From Betaproteobacteria bacterium (lineage in GTDB: Bacteria; Pseudomonadota; Gammaproteobacteria; Burkholderiales; Casimicrobiaceae): a stretch of DNA of 64,000 nucleotides. A program made the translations under genes and the position numbers. The notes under the pieces are model-generated. The model had not been told where the DNA came from. It did not search any database and saw only the letters and a list, made by a program, of their open reading frames with translations. The stretch is taken from assembly GCA_013298695.1 (NCBI GenBank), contig JAAFIS010000007.1:1-64000 (forward strand), written 5' to 3'. Positions 34,051 through 44,065 of the stretch are shown piece after piece (the first letter of the stretch is position 1; every line of letters begins with the position of its first letter).

Positions 34051-36897
34051 ATGACTTCCGAAAACAATTTTCTCCGCGTGCGCGGTGCGCGCACCCACAA
34101 TCTCAAAAACATCAGTATCGATATTCCGAAACACAAACTCGTGGTGATCACGGGTTTGTCGGGATCGGGGAAGTCGTCGCTCGCGTTTGACACGCTTTAT
34201 GCCGAAGGGCAGCGGCGCTATGTGGAGTCGCTCTCCGCTTACGCGCGGCAGTTTTTGCAGATGATGGATAAGCCCGATGTCGATTTGATCGAAGGCTTAT
34301 CACCTGCAATATCGATTGAGCAAAAAGCGACCTCGCACAATCCGCGCTCGACAGTGGGCACCGTCACTGAAATTCACGATTACCTGCGGCTGCTGTACGC
34401 GCGCGCGGGTGATCCGTATTGCCCAAACCATCCGCACATTAAGCTCGCGGCGCAAACGATTTCGCAAATGGTCGACGCGACGCTTGAAATGAAAGAAGAC
34501 ACGCGGATCATGTTGCTCGCGCCCGTGATCGCTGATCGGAAAGGTGAGCACGTAGAACTTCTTGTCGAACTTAAAGCGAAAGGTTTTACGAAAGTGCGGG
34601 TTGACGGTGCAGTTGTTGAACTTGATCCTTTGCCCAAGCTCGCGAAGACCCACAAGCACACCATTGAAGTGGTGATTGATCGGCTCAAGGTGCGCGCCGA
34701 CATGAAACAGCGTTTGGCGGAATCATTTGAAACCGCGTGTCGCATGGCCAATGGTCGCGCGTTGGTGGTAGAGATGGATAGCGAAAAATCGTCGTTGTTT
34801 TCGTCAAAATTTTCCTGCCCTATTTGTGACTATTCGCTTGCCGAACTCGAGCCACGATTGTTTTCGTTTAACTCGCCGATGGGCGCCTGCCCAACGTGCG
34901 ATGGTCTGGGTGAAATCGACGAATTCGAACCTACGCGTGTTGTGGCGAATCCTGATTTATCGCTTGCCAGCGGAGCGATCAAAGGCTGGGATCGGCGGAC
35001 GATTTTCTATTTTCAATTGCTGCAAGGGCTCGCGAAACATTACAAATTCGACGTGGAAAAGCCGTTTAACAAATTACCTGAAACCGCCAGAAACGCCGTG
35101 CTTTACGGCAGCGGTGAAGAGGTCATCGAATTTGATTACGTCAGCGAGAAGGGCAACGTACAAGTACGAAAGCATGCATTCGAAGGCGTGATTCCGAATT
35201 TTCGTCGGCGTTATCGCGAGACCGAATCTTCGATGGTGCGCGATGAATTGTCGAAATTCCAGACTCGAACACCGTGCCCAGATTGCGCGGGCGCGCGCGT
35301 GAAACGAGAGGCGCGCTTTGTGAAGGTGGGTGACGGTGCACAAAGCAAAGCAATTTACGAATTGAGCCGATTGCCACTAGCAGAAACACAAAAGTATTTC
35401 GAAACGCTAAAGCTTGAAGGCGCTAAATTCAAGATCGCAGAACGCATCATTTGGGAGATCAAAAATCGCGTTCGTTTCTTGAACAACGTCGGCCTGAATT
35501 ATTTGTCGTTGGATCGCAGCGCGGAAACGCTCTCTGGCGGTGAGGCGCAGCGCATTCGGCTTGCGTCACAAATTGGATCAGGGCTGACCGGCGTAATGTA
35601 TGTGCTCGATGAGCCTTCGATTGGCCTGCATCAACGCGACAATGATCGCTTGCTGGAAACGCTTAAGCACCTACGCGATCTCGGAAACAGCGTGCTCGTG
35701 GTTGAACATGATGAAGACGCGATCATGAGCGCGGATTACGTTATCGATTTGGGCCCCGCCGCGGGCGTGCATGGCGGTGAGATTGTTGCGCACGGAAAAC
35801 CTGCCGACATTCGAAAAAGCAAAAAGTCGCTCACTGGTTTGTATCTGTCGGGCGCAAAAGAAATCGAGCTGCCGAAAAAGCGTGTCAAGCCGGATGCGAA
35901 GAAGCAAATTGTGATTCGCGGCGCATCGGGCAATAATTTAAAGAAGGTAGACGTATCGATTCCCGTCGGGTTGCTCACCTGCGTGACCGGCGTTTCCGGT
36001 TCGGGAAAATCAACGCTTGTGAACGATACGCTGTACCGAGCAGCGGCGAAAACGATTTACCGCAGCGTCGAAGAGCCCGCTCCGCATAAATCGATCGAGG
36101 GACTGCAAGCTTTTGACAAAGTCATTAACGTCGATCAGAGCCCAATTGGGCGCACGCCACGCTCGAATCCCGCGACTTACACGGGGCTTTTCACGCCGAT
36201 TCGCGAGCTTTTCGCGCAAACACCTCAGGCTCGTGAGCGTGGCTATGAGCCCGGCCGCTTCTCGTTCAATGTGAAGGGCGGGAGATGTGAGGCCTGCGAG
36301 GGCGACGGTGTGATTAAGGTGGAGATGCATTTCTTGCCAGACGTTTACGTCGCCTGTGATGTGTGTCACGGCAAACGCTACAACCGTGAAACGCTCGATG
36401 TTCAATATCGCGGAAAAAACATCACCGAGGTGCTCGAGATGACGGTGGAGGAGGCGAAAGCGTTCTTCCAAGCGGTACCCTCAATTGCAGCCAAAGTGAA
36501 CTTGCTGGACGAAGTAGGGCTGGGCTACATTCGTTTGGGACAGGCCGCGACCACGCTTTCAGGCGGAGAGGCGCAGCGCGTAAAGCTTGCGTTAGAACTT
36601 TCAAAACGCGACACCGGGGCAACGCTCTACATCCTTGATGAACCGACGACCGGGCTCCACTTCGCCGACATCGATTTATTGATGAAAGTAATTTATCGCT
36701 TACGCGATCACGGCAACACCGTGATTGTGATCGAACACAACCTTGACGTAATCAAAACGGCTGACTGGGTGATCGATCTTGGCCCCGAAGGTGGCGGCGG
36801 CGGGGGGCGAATCATCGCGCAGGGTACGCCGGAAACGGTGGCTGCCGTGAAGGCCTCAGAAACGGGAAAATACTTGCGTGAAAAACTCAAACGCTGA
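34051..36897 (+). CDS. uvrA: UvrABC excinuclease subunit A, 948 aa
   Basis: The damage-recognition ATPase of nucleotide excision repair. Two ABC ATPase cassettes: Walker [13 protein letters not shown] near residue 34 and [12 protein letters not shown] near 650; signatures [12 protein letters not shown] and [12 protein letters not shown]. Zinc fingers are CPICDY...CPTCDG near 252-282 and CEACEGDG...CDVCHG near 748-775. The length is usual. It starts with ATG, with no upstream neighbour on its strand closer than 134 bp. Confidence 0.97.
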   Translation: MTSENNFLRVRGARTHNLKNISIDIPKHKLVVITGLSGSGKSSLAFDTLYAEGQRRYVESLSAYARQFLQMMDKPDVDLIEGLSPAISIEQKATSHNPRSTVGTVTEIHDYLRLLYARAGDPYCPNHPHIKLAAQTISQMVDATLEMKEDTRIMLLAPVIADRKGEHVELLVELKAKGFTKVRVDGAVVELDPLPKLAKTHKHTIEVVIDRLKVRADMKQRLAESFETACRMANGRALVVEMDSEKSSLFSSKFSCPICDYSLAELEPRLFSFNSPMGACPTCDGLGEIDEFEPTRVVANPDLSLASGAIKGWDRRTIFYFQLLQGLAKHYKFDVEKPFNKLPETARNAVLYGSGEEVIEFDYVSEKGNVQVRKHAFEGVIPNFRRRYRETESSMVRDELSKFQTRTPCPDCAGARVKREARFVKVGDGAQSKAIYELSRLPLAETQKYFETLKLEGAKFKIAERIIWEIKNRVRFLNNVGLNYLSLDRSAETLSGGEAQRIRLASQIGSGLTGVMYVLDEPSIGLHQRDNDRLLETLKHLRDLGNSVLVVEHDEDAIMSADYVIDLGPAAGVHGGEIVAHGKPADIRKSKKSLTGLYLSGAKEIELPKKRVKPDAKKQIVIRGASGNNLKKVDVSIPVGLLTCVTGVSGSGKSTLVNDTLYRAAAKTIYRSVEEPAPHKSIEGLQAFDKVINVDQSPIGRTPRSNPATYTGLFTPIRELFAQTPQARERGYEPGRFSFNVKGGRCEACEGDGVIKVEMHFLPDVYVACDVCHGKRYNRETLDVQYRGKNITEVLEMTVEEAKAFFQAVPSIAAKVNLLDEVGLGYIRLGQAATTLSGGEAQRVKLALELSKRDTGATLYILDEPTTGLHFADIDLLMKVIYRLRDHGNTVIVIEHNLDVIKTADWVIDLGPEGGGGGGRIIAQGTPETVAAVKASETGKYLREKLKR

Positions 36898-36941
36898 TGG
36901 TGCTCAAGCGAGCTGCGTTGTAAACGACTTTTCTCGTCTAA

Positions 36942-37024
36942 CTCCAATTTTATTGGGCGAGAGAGTCGATTAGAGGCTTCCCCGATATTACGCGATAATG
37001 TAGCAGACGCCTGAGAAAATTGGC
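36942..37024. repeat. Paired-palindrome element, partly decayed
   Basis: CTCCAATTTTATTGGGCGAG at 36942 and a weaker arm TGAGAAAATTGGCTACA near 37012-37026. It lies between the convergent ends of uvrA and ubiA. Confidence 0.6.
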
Positions 37025-37045
37025 TACACAAAGGAAAACCTGAAA

Positions 37046-37942
37046 CTAGTAGAACTGTGGCCAGACTTTCGTTCGCACCAAACAATCAAGCGCCACGCCA
37101 ACAAACACCGTAAGCCCGAGCAAATTGTTTCCACGAAATGCCTGGAAACAGCGCGCTGGTTCGCGAGTTCGGATCAACGTGTAGTGATGAATCGCAAGCA
37201 GTGCTGCGAGCGCGAGCGCGCCGTAGTGAATAAATCCCGCGTCATAGCTGTAGCCAATAGCCGCCATGCCTGAAAGAAACAAAAGGTAGCTCACCATCAC
37301 TGCGGCCACGTCGAACTTGCCGAAAAAGATCGCGGAAGTTCGGATACCAATCTTCAGGTCGTCGACGCGGTCGACCATCGCGTATTGCGTGTCATACGCC
37401 ATCACCCAAAAGAAATTCGCCGCAACCAGCGCCCACGCAATCATCGGTACGTCGCCGCGCACTGCAGCAAACGCCATCGGAATGCCCATGCTGAACGCGA
37501 TGCCGAGAATGGCTTGCGGCACGGCGAAAAAGCGCTTGGTAAACGGGTAGACAATCGCGATTAGCACCGCAGGAATCGCCCAAGCGCGGGCCGCATTATT
37601 GAGCGGGATCAGCAAAATTGCCGCACTCAACGCGCAGAACGTCGCCACCCAAAGCGCTTCTTTGCCGGAAATTTCGCCCGATGCCAGCGGTCGCTTTTCT
37701 GTTCGCTTCACGTGCGCGTCGAAATCTTGATCTGCCCAATCGTTGATCGCGCAACCTGCGGAGCGCATCAAAATCGTTCCAAGAACGAAGATCCAGATGA
37801 ATCGCAGATCGGGCGCACCGTAACTGGCAATCCACAATCCCCAAAGCGTTGGCCACATGAGCAACATAAAGCCAACGGGCTTATCCAATCGGATCAACCG
37901 CTCATATGCGTTGAGTTTTTCTTTGATGAGCGTTGCATTCAT
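37046..37942 (-). CDS. ubiA: 4-hydroxybenzoate polyprenyltransferase UbiA, 298 aa
   Basis: An integral-membrane prenyltransferase of ubiquinone synthesis. The first Asp-rich motif is in NDWADQDFDAHVKRTEKRPL and the second in YDTQYAMVDRVDDLKIGIRT; about eight membrane helices. The usual length. Its start overlaps the stop of the upstream SDR gene by four bases (ATGA type), indicating coupled translation. Confidence 0.95.
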   Translation of the reverse strand: MNATLIKEKLNAYERLIRLDKPVGFMLLMWPTLWGLWIASYGAPDLRFIWIFVLGTILMRSAGCAINDWADQDFDAHVKRTEKRPLASGEISGKEALWVATFCALSAAILLIPLNNAARAWAIPAVLIAIVYPFTKRFFAVPQAILGIAFSMGIPMAFAAVRGDVPMIAWALVAANFFWVMAYDTQYAMVDRVDDLKIGIRTSAIFFGKFDVAAVMVSYLLFLSGMAAIGYSYDAGFIHYGALALAALLAIHHYTLIRTREPARCFQAFRGNNLLGLTVFVGVALDCLVRTKVWPQFY

Positions 37943-38910
37943 TCGATCAAACTCCTTTGCAGTGCTTCGGCAGGCTGCATTGTGCTCAACATCGCTTGGG
38001 GCGTTGCATATTGCAACTTAAAGCGCAGCTCATTTTTTATTCGCGCATTTCGAATGCGACGTGACTCACTCATAAAGGAAAGCATCATCGGTGTAACGTG
38101 TTTCGCGAGCTCCGCGCGTGGCATGCGTGGCGGGCGTGGCAGCGAAAGCGCAGCCGCAACGCCATCGAAATAATCCCCCATCTTGCTCGCACCATCATCG
38201 ACTGCGTTGTAAACGCGAGCGGGCTTTGCGCGAAACAACGCGAACCAACAAAGCCTTGCTAAATCGTTTGCGTGAATGTGATTGGAGTAAACGTCTTCGG
38301 AGTTGATCAACGCTGGCAGACGTTCGCGCAGTCGCTCAATTGGTAAGCGGTCTTGCGCGTAAATTCCGGGCGCGCGCAGCACACACATGCGCTCACGCCG
38401 AGCGCTACGCACTCGCGCTTCCGCCGCCACCCGGCGCTTCGCGCGCGCAGATTGCGCGCGAAGCGTCGTTGTTTCATCAACCCAATCGCCCGCGCGGTCG
38501 CCGTACACGCCCGTCGTGCTGACATAAACGTTGGTCAGCGCACGCGACGGACGTGGCGTGCGGCGAGCGCGTTTTTCTGCGAACAATTTTGATCCGCGCA
38601 GCGCTTTGGTGCCGCTTGCTGCTGTTGCCGCAAGCCAGCGTGACATGCGGGGATCATCGCGCCCGAGATTTGGAGGTGGCGCAAGATAAATGACCGCTGC
38701 AGCGGCTCGACATAGTGCGGCTGCGCGCGTGAGCGAGCGCCGCGCATCAAGATCTCCGTTGACCGCTAGAATTTTCAGTGAGTGCAGCGCAGTTTTCGCT
38801 ACTTCACTGCGTACCATCGCACAATGTTGAACGCGCGCTGCTGTTGGTTCGCGAAACAAGCGCTGCGCCACGTCACCCGCGCCCACAATCACAATACGAA
38901 GTTTTTTCAC
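37939..38910 (-). CDS. NAD-dependent epimerase-like SDR protein, 323 aa
   Basis: An extended SDR with the N-terminal Rossmann motif IVIVGAGDVAQRLF, VIYLAPPPN, a catalytic YGDRAGDW segment (Y of YxxxK-like position weakly conserved) and SNHIHANDLARLCWFAL, as in YeeZ-like proteins. Arg-rich segments at residues 110-170 are unusual. It precedes ubiA in an overlapping pair. Its start codon is only five bases from the start codon of the divergent reductase gene, so each gene's leader must lie in the other's coding region; GAGG nine bases upstream, inside the reductase gene, serves as its ribosome-binding site. Confidence 0.8.
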   Translation of the reverse strand: MKKLRIVIVGAGDVAQRLFREPTAARVQHCAMVRSEVAKTALHSLKILAVNGDLDARRSLTRAAALCRAAAAVIYLAPPPNLGRDDPRMSRWLAATAASGTKALRGSKLFAEKRARRTPRPSRALTNVYVSTTGVYGDRAGDWVDETTTLRAQSARAKRRVAAEARVRSARRERMCVLRAPGIYAQDRLPIERLRERLPALINSEDVYSNHIHANDLARLCWFALFRAKPARVYNAVDDGASKMGDYFDGVAAALSLPRPPRMPRAELAKHVTPMMLSFMSESRRIRNARIKNELRFKLQYATPQAMLSTMQPAEALQRSLIE

Positions 38911-38915
38911 ACGCT

Positions 38916-39944
38916 ATGCCTCAAGTCACTTTAACGCCCGGCGATCACACCTTTGAGTGCGGCACCGATGAGTCTATTTTGTCAGCCGCGCTGCGCTCAG
39001 GTTACCTGATTCCTTACGGATGCAAGAACGGCGCGTGCGGATCCTGCAAAGGCGTAGTTCTTTCAGGTCACGTGCTGCATTCGCATTTTCAACCCTCCAC
39101 GCTCCCGGAAGTTGAGCGCGCTCAGGGCAAGGCACTGTTTTGCGTCGCGCGACCGATTTCAGACGTGGTGATCGAGGCGCGGGACGTTCGAAAAACGGGT
39201 GACATTGTGGTGAAGACCATGCCGTGTCGCGTCGAGCACCTTGATCGCGTTACCGACGATGTGATGATTTTGCGGATCAAACTGCCATCGAGCGAGCGAT
39301 TGCTGTATCGAGCGGGGCAATACATGGAAATCATTTTGAAGGACGGAAAACGCAGAAGTTTTTCGATGGCCAACGCACCACACGACGATGCATTGATCGA
39401 GCTTCACATCCGCCACTTGCCCGGCGGTGCATTTACGGATCGCTTGTTTGGCGTGCGAGAGCCGGTGTTGAAAGCGCGTGAAATTCTTCGCTTTGAAGGG
39501 CCGCATGGTTCATTTTTTTTGCGCGACGAATCCACAAAGCCGATCATTTTTCTCGCTAGCGGCACCGGTTTCGCGCCGATCAAAGCAATCATCGAACACA
39601 TGATTTACAGCGGCAACAAACGGCGCGCCGTGCTCTATTGGGGCGGGCGTCGCCCTAGAGATCTCTACCTTGATCATCTCGCAAAGTCGTGGGCCAGTAA
39701 GCGGCCCGATGTGTTCGCCTATGTGCCGGTGATTAGCGAAGCGCAGACAGAGGACGATTGGACGGGTCGAACTGGGTTTGTTCATACCGCAGTGATGCAT
39801 GATTTCCCCGATCTCTCAGGTTATCAGGTGTATGCGTGCGGTGCGCCGATTGTGGTGTCGTCGGCTCGAAGCGATTTCGTTTCGCGATGTGGTTTGAGTG
39901 AAGACGACTTTTTTGCCGATAGTTTTACGTCGCCGCTGGATTAG
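38916..39944 (+). CDS. 2Fe-2S ferredoxin/FNR-type reductase (CDP-6-deoxy-glucoseen reductase-like), 342 aa
   Basis: Residues 1-90 are a plant-type 2Fe-2S domain with cysteines in YGCKNGACGSCKG and LFCVARP. Then an FAD-binding barrel (RRSFSMANAP) and an NAD-binding domain (IIFLASGTGFAPIKAIIEHM and VYACGAP). It is of the AscD/E3 type annotated in betaproteobacteria next to ubiA. A housekeeping electron-transfer role is more likely than sugar deoxygenation, as no deoxysugar genes are near. I start at ATG 38916, which matches the family N-terminus, not at the in-frame site 138 bases upstream. Its stop overlaps the convergent GGDEF gene by 20 bp. Confidence 0.88.
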   Translation: MPQVTLTPGDHTFECGTDESILSAALRSGYLIPYGCKNGACGSCKGVVLSGHVLHSHFQPSTLPEVERAQGKALFCVARPISDVVIEARDVRKTGDIVVKTMPCRVEHLDRVTDDVMILRIKLPSSERLLYRAGQYMEIILKDGKRRSFSMANAPHDDALIELHIRHLPGGAFTDRLFGVREPVLKAREILRFEGPHGSFFLRDESTKPIIFLASGTGFAPIKAIIEHMIYSGNKRRAVLYWGGRRPRDLYLDHLAKSWASKRPDVFAYVPVISEAQTEDDWTGRTGFVHTAVMHDFPDLSGYQVYACGAPIVVSSARSDFVSRCGLSEDDFFADSFTSPLD

Positions 39945-41121
39945 CGTCTTGCAGTTGAATTTCGCGGCGACGAGTTTTTACTCGATACATCGCCGCGTCG
40001 GCTTCGTGTAGGGTGTTAGATAAATGCGGCTCATCGATGCGCGGGCATTTCGCCCAACCAATCGATACCTCTGCTTTGCTACGAGATGAACTTGTGGAAA
40101 ACAACGTGCGCGTGTTGAGCACACTGATACTTTGCTCGCGAACATACGTTTGCACTCGGTCAACGATGCTTGCGGGGTCCGGCACGTGTTTTGCCAACAT
40201 CACAAACTCATCGCCGCCGAAGCGCGCAATCAACGCCCCACGCGGCGCGGTCTCCCTTAGTGCGTCACCAAGGATACGCAGAATTTGGTCGCCGGTTTCG
40301 TGGCCTTTGGAATCGTTGATTTCCTTAAAGCGGTCAATGTCGAAAACAAACACGCAGCCGTTGGTCAGTTCGTGCCCAGACGCACCTTGAATTGCCGAGT
40401 AAAAACCACGTCGACTCAACACGCCCGTGAGTTGGTCGGTGTACGCCAGCGCACGCACCTGCGCGGCGCGCGTTGAGTTCACGATGATCACGAGGCCCGC
40501 CATCGTTGCAAGCAACACTGCGTTGGCGATCAAGTGCGTTGCGGAGTTCATCGGCGTTTGCACCAGCGCTCCGGTAGGCGCGAAACCTAGCGCAGCGTGT
40601 ACCGTCCGGCCGATCATGAATACCGCGAACAGGCTCAGCGAAAGCGCGACCACTCGAACGCCTATGGCAAGATGTCGCGCTTGAGCTTTACGAACCTCGA
40701 TAACGGTTAACGCCGAGGAAATCGCGAGCCCGATCGAAGTGACCGAAATGCGCGCAGGCACGCTGACCACGATGTAGGTAAACACGATGTTTGCGATTGC
40801 AGCCATCCCGGCGGCCAGCGCCATCCAGTGCAATACTCCCGCATTACGGTTGTATACCCGGGCGCCGTGCCACAGCAAAAACCCAGCAACCAGCAAAAGC
40901 GTATTTGCGATGACCCGCGAGACAAAGTCGAAGGTGAAGTCTTGCAGAGCATTGCCTGCGAGCGCGGCCGACAGCAGTATCGAGGCTACGAACCAATAGC
41001 GCGTTCCGGGAATTGGGCTTCCGTCGCGTAATGCGGCCCATAAAACTCCGCTGAACACGAGGCCTGCCAGCGACGCAGCGATCGCCAACGAACGTGGATC
41101 AAGCAACAGGAGTAGCGACAT
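39925..41121 (-). CDS. Membrane diguanylate cyclase (GGDEF), 398 aa
   Basis: Seven or eight hydrophobic helices in residues 1-215, then a GGDEF domain with DQLTGVLSRRGF, FVFDIDRFKEINDSKGHETG and GGDEF at 302-306. The residues at the usual I-site position (PRGA, 293-296) are not RxxD, so it probably lacks product inhibition, unlike the GGDEF protein at 29153. The signal sensed is unknown. Confidence 0.92.
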   Translation of the reverse strand: MSLLLLLDPRSLAIAASLAGLVFSGVLWAALRDGSPIPGTRYWFVASILLSAALAGNALQDFTFDFVSRVIANTLLLVAGFLLWHGARVYNRNAGVLHWMALAAGMAAIANIVFTYIVVSVPARISVTSIGLAISSALTVIEVRKAQARHLAIGVRVVALSLSLFAVFMIGRTVHAALGFAPTGALVQTPMNSATHLIANAVLLATMAGLVIIVNSTRAAQVRALAYTDQLTGVLSRRGFYSAIQGASGHELTNGCVFVFDIDRFKEINDSKGHETGDQILRILGDALRETAPRGALIARFGGDEFVMLAKHVPDPASIVDRVQTYVREQSISVLNTRTLFSTSSSRSKAEVSIGWAKCPRIDEPHLSNTLHEADAAMYRVKTRRREIQLQDANPAAT

Positions 41122-41372
41122 ACACGTGATTATGTCGCTTAAAAATCCCGCAAGCCTTTATGCCTCTCAACCAACCGAGATGCAGTAGCCCCGTCATGAC
41201 ATACGCATGTGAATCAGTTGAGCTTGGCATCAGCGATTAATTCCGGTTTGCTCGAGGGAGATTCTCACTTAACGATAGACACAGAAATGTCTCGCGTCAT
41301 TGATCGAAATCAAAGATCGCTCGAGACCCTACGGAAAAAACGGGCGCTGAGAAACCTCGCGCACTACGTGTC

Positions 41373-42116
41373 CTATTGCAATCGGATATCTGCGTAGCAG
41401 GCGCGCGCGGTCCCGTGCATCGTATCGGTATCGGTCATCAGCGCAACGCTTTCGATGTCGCCGGGCTCTTCGCCATTAAACGCGCGCCGATAGTCGGCGC
41501 GCACATCTCGAATCACCGAGACCCAGCTTGATAGCCCAGGCTCCCCACTGCGGACAACGATTTTTTTGATTCGAGATACCGTGTGATGGGGAATCACGGT
41601 CTCGGGTTTGGCGTCGGGTTCCCAGATGTATTGAATGGATGCGAACGGAATTTCCCATCCACCGATGAGCTTTGCCATGTTCATATTGGAGCGATCGATT
41701 GCGTCAATTTTTTCGCGATCGCCTTTGAAAGCGATAACGACCCGCGCTGGCGCATCATCCTTGTCGCGCGATTGGTTGTCCGCCCCCGCGACCAAGTTGG
41801 GCACGTACCAACGCCATGAAAGTGTGCTGGCACCCGATTGCCTGCCTGGCACGTTAGCGCCGAGTAGCGACCACGATGCGTTGGCTTCGCCAAGAATGCA
41901 CGGCACACCGCTGATTTCAGCGCGCGAATACTGGGTCGGCGTTTTGAAACGGATCACGACCGGGTGCCACGGCGCGGCACTCGGGTCGTTCGGCAGCGCG
42001 AGCTCTGAGCCGGATGAGGCTTCTTGCGGTGAAACGGTGCCGGTGGTGGTGCATCCCGCGAGCAAGAAAATTGCAAGGAGACATGTTGTCACCTTGGCCA
42101 GCGAGAGACTTCTCAT
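41373..42116 (-). CDS. DUF3047 lipoprotein, 247 aa
   Basis: A lipoprotein signal peptide with lipobox LLAGCTTT (Cys near 22). The body matches the DUF3047 family: ASTLSWRWYVPNLV, PARVVIAFKGDREKI, IQYIWEPDAKPETVIPHH, KKIVVRSGEPGLSSWVSV and RDVRADYRRAFNGEEPGDIE. The family is exported and of unknown function. It is read in the same direction as the inositol monophosphatase gene 42 bp upstream. Confidence 0.88.
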   Translation of the reverse strand: MRSLSLAKVTTCLLAIFLLAGCTTTGTVSPQEASSGSELALPNDPSAAPWHPVVIRFKTPTQYSRAEISGVPCILGEANASWSLLGANVPGRQSGASTLSWRWYVPNLVAGADNQSRDKDDAPARVVIAFKGDREKIDAIDRSNMNMAKLIGGWEIPFASIQYIWEPDAKPETVIPHHTVSRIKKIVVRSGEPGLSSWVSVIRDVRADYRRAFNGEEPGDIESVALMTDTDTMHGTARACYADIRLQ

Positions 42117-42158
42117 AGCTACCTTCGCGCTGGGCGCATTCTTAATGTTGCACGAACG

Positions 42159-42980
42159 TTACCTAGGTTTCGCGCGCGAATGATGCGAGAGAACCCTCAC
42201 TAGGGCCTCCGTGACTGCTGGCGTGCCTGCGATCACCTCATTCGTATGTAAAAACGAGTCTCCGCCGTTGAAATCGCAAATGTGACCACCCGCTTCGCGA
42301 ATGAGGATACTTGCTGCGGCAGCATCCCAAGCGCCTAAGCTCATGACGAAAAAACCGTCAGCACGACCGGCTGCGACGTGCGCCAGATCAAGGGCTGCCG
42401 CGCCTGTGCGTCGAATGCTCGCGCAGTGGCGCGCCACCTCAGTCCACGCCGCAAGTACCGTCTCAAAGGATGACTGCTTTGCTGAAGGCAACACCGACGC
42501 AACGAGCGCTTGGTCAAGCGCAACACAATTTGAAACCCGGATTGGGGAAGGCGCGGCTTGGCCGACCCGAATCCAAGCGCCCGATCCGTATTCAGCGAAG
42601 AAGTATTCGTCAGTGAGTGGATTGGCAACGACGCCAGCGCAAACCCCCCCTTCAAAAGCGACCGCGATCGAAGTGGCAATATACGGAAAGCCATGAATGA
42701 AGTTGAAGGTGCCGTCGAGCGGGTCAACAATCCACTGATATCCCGTTGCAGCGGCTTGCCCAAGCCGCCTCGCGCCGCCTTCTTCACCGAGCATGTCATC
42801 ACCAGGAAACTGATGGGTAAGCTCAGTCTCCATCGCAAACTCGATTTGTTGATCCGTCGCGGTTGCAAAATCACCGGGCGATTTGTAGTTCACTGCGTGC
42901 GTTGCCTCAGCAAACGCGATTCTTATCTTTTGACATGCCTGTTCGGCAAGTGAGAGGGCCAGTTGCAGTCGAGGGCTCAT
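42159..42980 (-). CDS. Inositol monophosphatase family protein (SuhB-like), 273 aa
   Basis: A Mg-dependent phosphatase. The metal-binding residues appear in GEEGG, WIVDPLDGTFNFIHGFP (the family signature) and LGAWDAAAASILIREAGGHI. The length is usual for SuhB/IMPase. Whether it acts on inositol phosphate or in ribosome assembly as SuhB cannot be told from sequence. Confidence 0.92.
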   Translation of the reverse strand: MSPRLQLALSLAEQACQKIRIAFAEATHAVNYKSPGDFATATDQQIEFAMETELTHQFPGDDMLGEEGGARRLGQAAATGYQWIVDPLDGTFNFIHGFPYIATSIAVAFEGGVCAGVVANPLTDEYFFAEYGSGAWIRVGQAAPSPIRVSNCVALDQALVASVLPSAKQSSFETVLAAWTEVARHCASIRRTGAAALDLAHVAAGRADGFFVMSLGAWDAAAASILIREAGGHICDFNGGDSFLHTNEVIAGTPAVTEALVRVLSHHSRAKPR

Positions 42981-43038
42981 CGTTGAAGAATACGCGAATC
43001 AATTTGTTCGCGTTGATTCTTTTCTAAAGGAAACGTTT

Positions 43039-43356
43039 GTGTCAGAAATATCAATAACACGCACCCATCACAGCACGCTTCCCGAAGCGAAGAAAGTGGC
43101 CGATAAAGTGGCGGCCAAGCTCGGTAATGACTATCAACTGCAGTCGAGCTGGGCGGGCGACGTGTTGCACTTCGAGCGCAGCGGCGTGCACGGAACCCTC
43201 GCGGTCAATGCCAAGGAATTCAAGATTCACCTGAAGCTTGGATTTTTGATGGCGGCGTTCAAAGGCCCAATCCAGAAAGCGATTGAGGAGAACCTCGAAA
43301 AAATGCTGAAACCCGCAAGCGCGGGAAAGAAACCATCGACCAAGGCAAAAAAGTAG
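43039..43356 (+). CDS. Polyhydroxyalkanoic acid system family protein, 105 aa
   Basis: A GTG start with AAAGG nine bases upstream. The small basic protein matches the PHA-system (PHA_gran_rgn) family: LPEAKKVADKVAAKL, W.GDVLHFERSGVHGTL and LKLGFLMAAFKGPIQKAIE. It ends in a Lys/Ala tail reminiscent of DNA- or granule-binding tails. The family is associated with PHA granules in betaproteobacteria; no PHA synthase lies near. Confidence 0.87.
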   Translation: MSEISITRTHHSTLPEAKKVADKVAAKLGNDYQLQSSWAGDVLHFERSGVHGTLAVNAKEFKIHLKLGFLMAAFKGPIQKAIEENLEKMLKPASAGKKPSTKAKK

Positions 43357-43409
43357 CGCACGTGCATCGTCGATTTATCTGAGAATACGCTATTAGATTT
43401 ACACCTGTT

Positions 43410-43497
43410 CGTCCAATTAAAATGGGCGACAAGCAGAAAAAAAAGATATTTCGAGAAGTATCACAATGTCGATATTCGCCCACTTAACGTGAGCGAA
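43410..43497. repeat. Paired-palindrome element
   Basis: CGTCCAATTAAAATGGGCGA at 43410-43429 and TCGCCCACTTAACGTGAGCG near 43476-43495. It is between convergent genes (the PHA-system protein and soxR). Confidence 0.75.
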
Positions 43498-43513
43498 CAG
43501 GAAGGAAGCTGTA

Positions 43514-43978
43514 CTACGTTTTGGTAGGTACAACAACGTCAACTGCTCGATCCCCAAGCAAATATCTCGCGCCGCTGCCGCGCGATTTCGCGGCGTCTGA
43601 CGGGTTGTAGAGCGCACAAGATTTAAGCGACAAACAACCGCAGCCAATGCAGCTCGTGAGTTGATCGCGCAGTTGCGTCATTGCCGCAATCTTCGCGTCT
43701 AACAGCGGCTTCCATTGTTTCGAGAGCTTCGCCCAATCGGCGGCGTTTGGCGTGCGTTGTTCCGGTAGGCTCGCAAGCGCTGCCCGAATCTCGTTCAAGC
43801 TTAAACCCACGCGTTGCGCTGCGAGGATAAATGCAACTCGCCGCAGCGCTTCTTTCTTGTATTGACGCCGCCCGCTCTCGCTTCGCGCGCCCACGATTAA
43901 GGCTTCGCTCTCATAAAAACGAAGGGCGCTTGCAGCAACGCCCGCGCGCTTCGCCAGCTCACCAATGCTGATCCACAT
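43514..43978 (-). CDS. soxR: Redox-sensitive MerR-family regulator SoxR, 154 aa
   Basis: A MerR-type N-terminal winged helix (ISIGELAKRAGVAASALRFY), a dimerisation helix and the SoxR 2Fe-2S motif CIGCGCLSLKSC (four cysteines, CxxCxC then C). The cluster senses superoxide or redox-cycling compounds. I start at ATG 43978 (MWISIGELAK) rather than the GTG at 44002. A MerR-type promoter lies just upstream (44003-44033) and faces the divergent 425-residue gene, which is therefore the likely target. Confidence 0.93.
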   Translation of the reverse strand: MWISIGELAKRAGVAASALRFYESEALIVGARSESGRRQYKKEALRRVAFILAAQRVGLSLNEIRAALASLPEQRTPNAADWAKLSKQWKPLLDAKIAAMTQLRDQLTSCIGCGCLSLKSCALYNPSDAAKSRGSGARYLLGDRAVDVVVPTKT

Positions 43979-44002
43979 CGCAGCATCCTCGTCAGAAATC
44001 AC

Positions 44003-44033
44003 TTGACTTCAAGTTTACTTTAACTTGCATAGT
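44003..44033 (+). promoter_or_regulatory. Probable SoxR-controlled promoter with 19-bp spacer
   Basis: A -35 box TTGACT (44003-44008) and a -10 box CATAGT (44028-44033) are separated by 19 bp, the over-long spacing that MerR-family activators correct. The spacer contains the dyad CAAGTTTACTTTAACTTG, with the half-sites CAAGTT/AACTTG of the E. coli SoxR box, though set further apart. It points at the gene starting at 44066. Confidence 0.65.
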
Positions 44034-44065
44034 TCGCTTCGTTATCCCCCACGAAAGCAATAACT

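Noticed and set aside
41209-41397. Plus-strand frame of 62 codons starting with GTG between the GGDEF gene and the DUF3047 gene
   Set aside because: No clear ribosome-binding site, no family likeness, and it overlaps the end of the DUF3047 gene on the other strand. Could be real but is unsupported.
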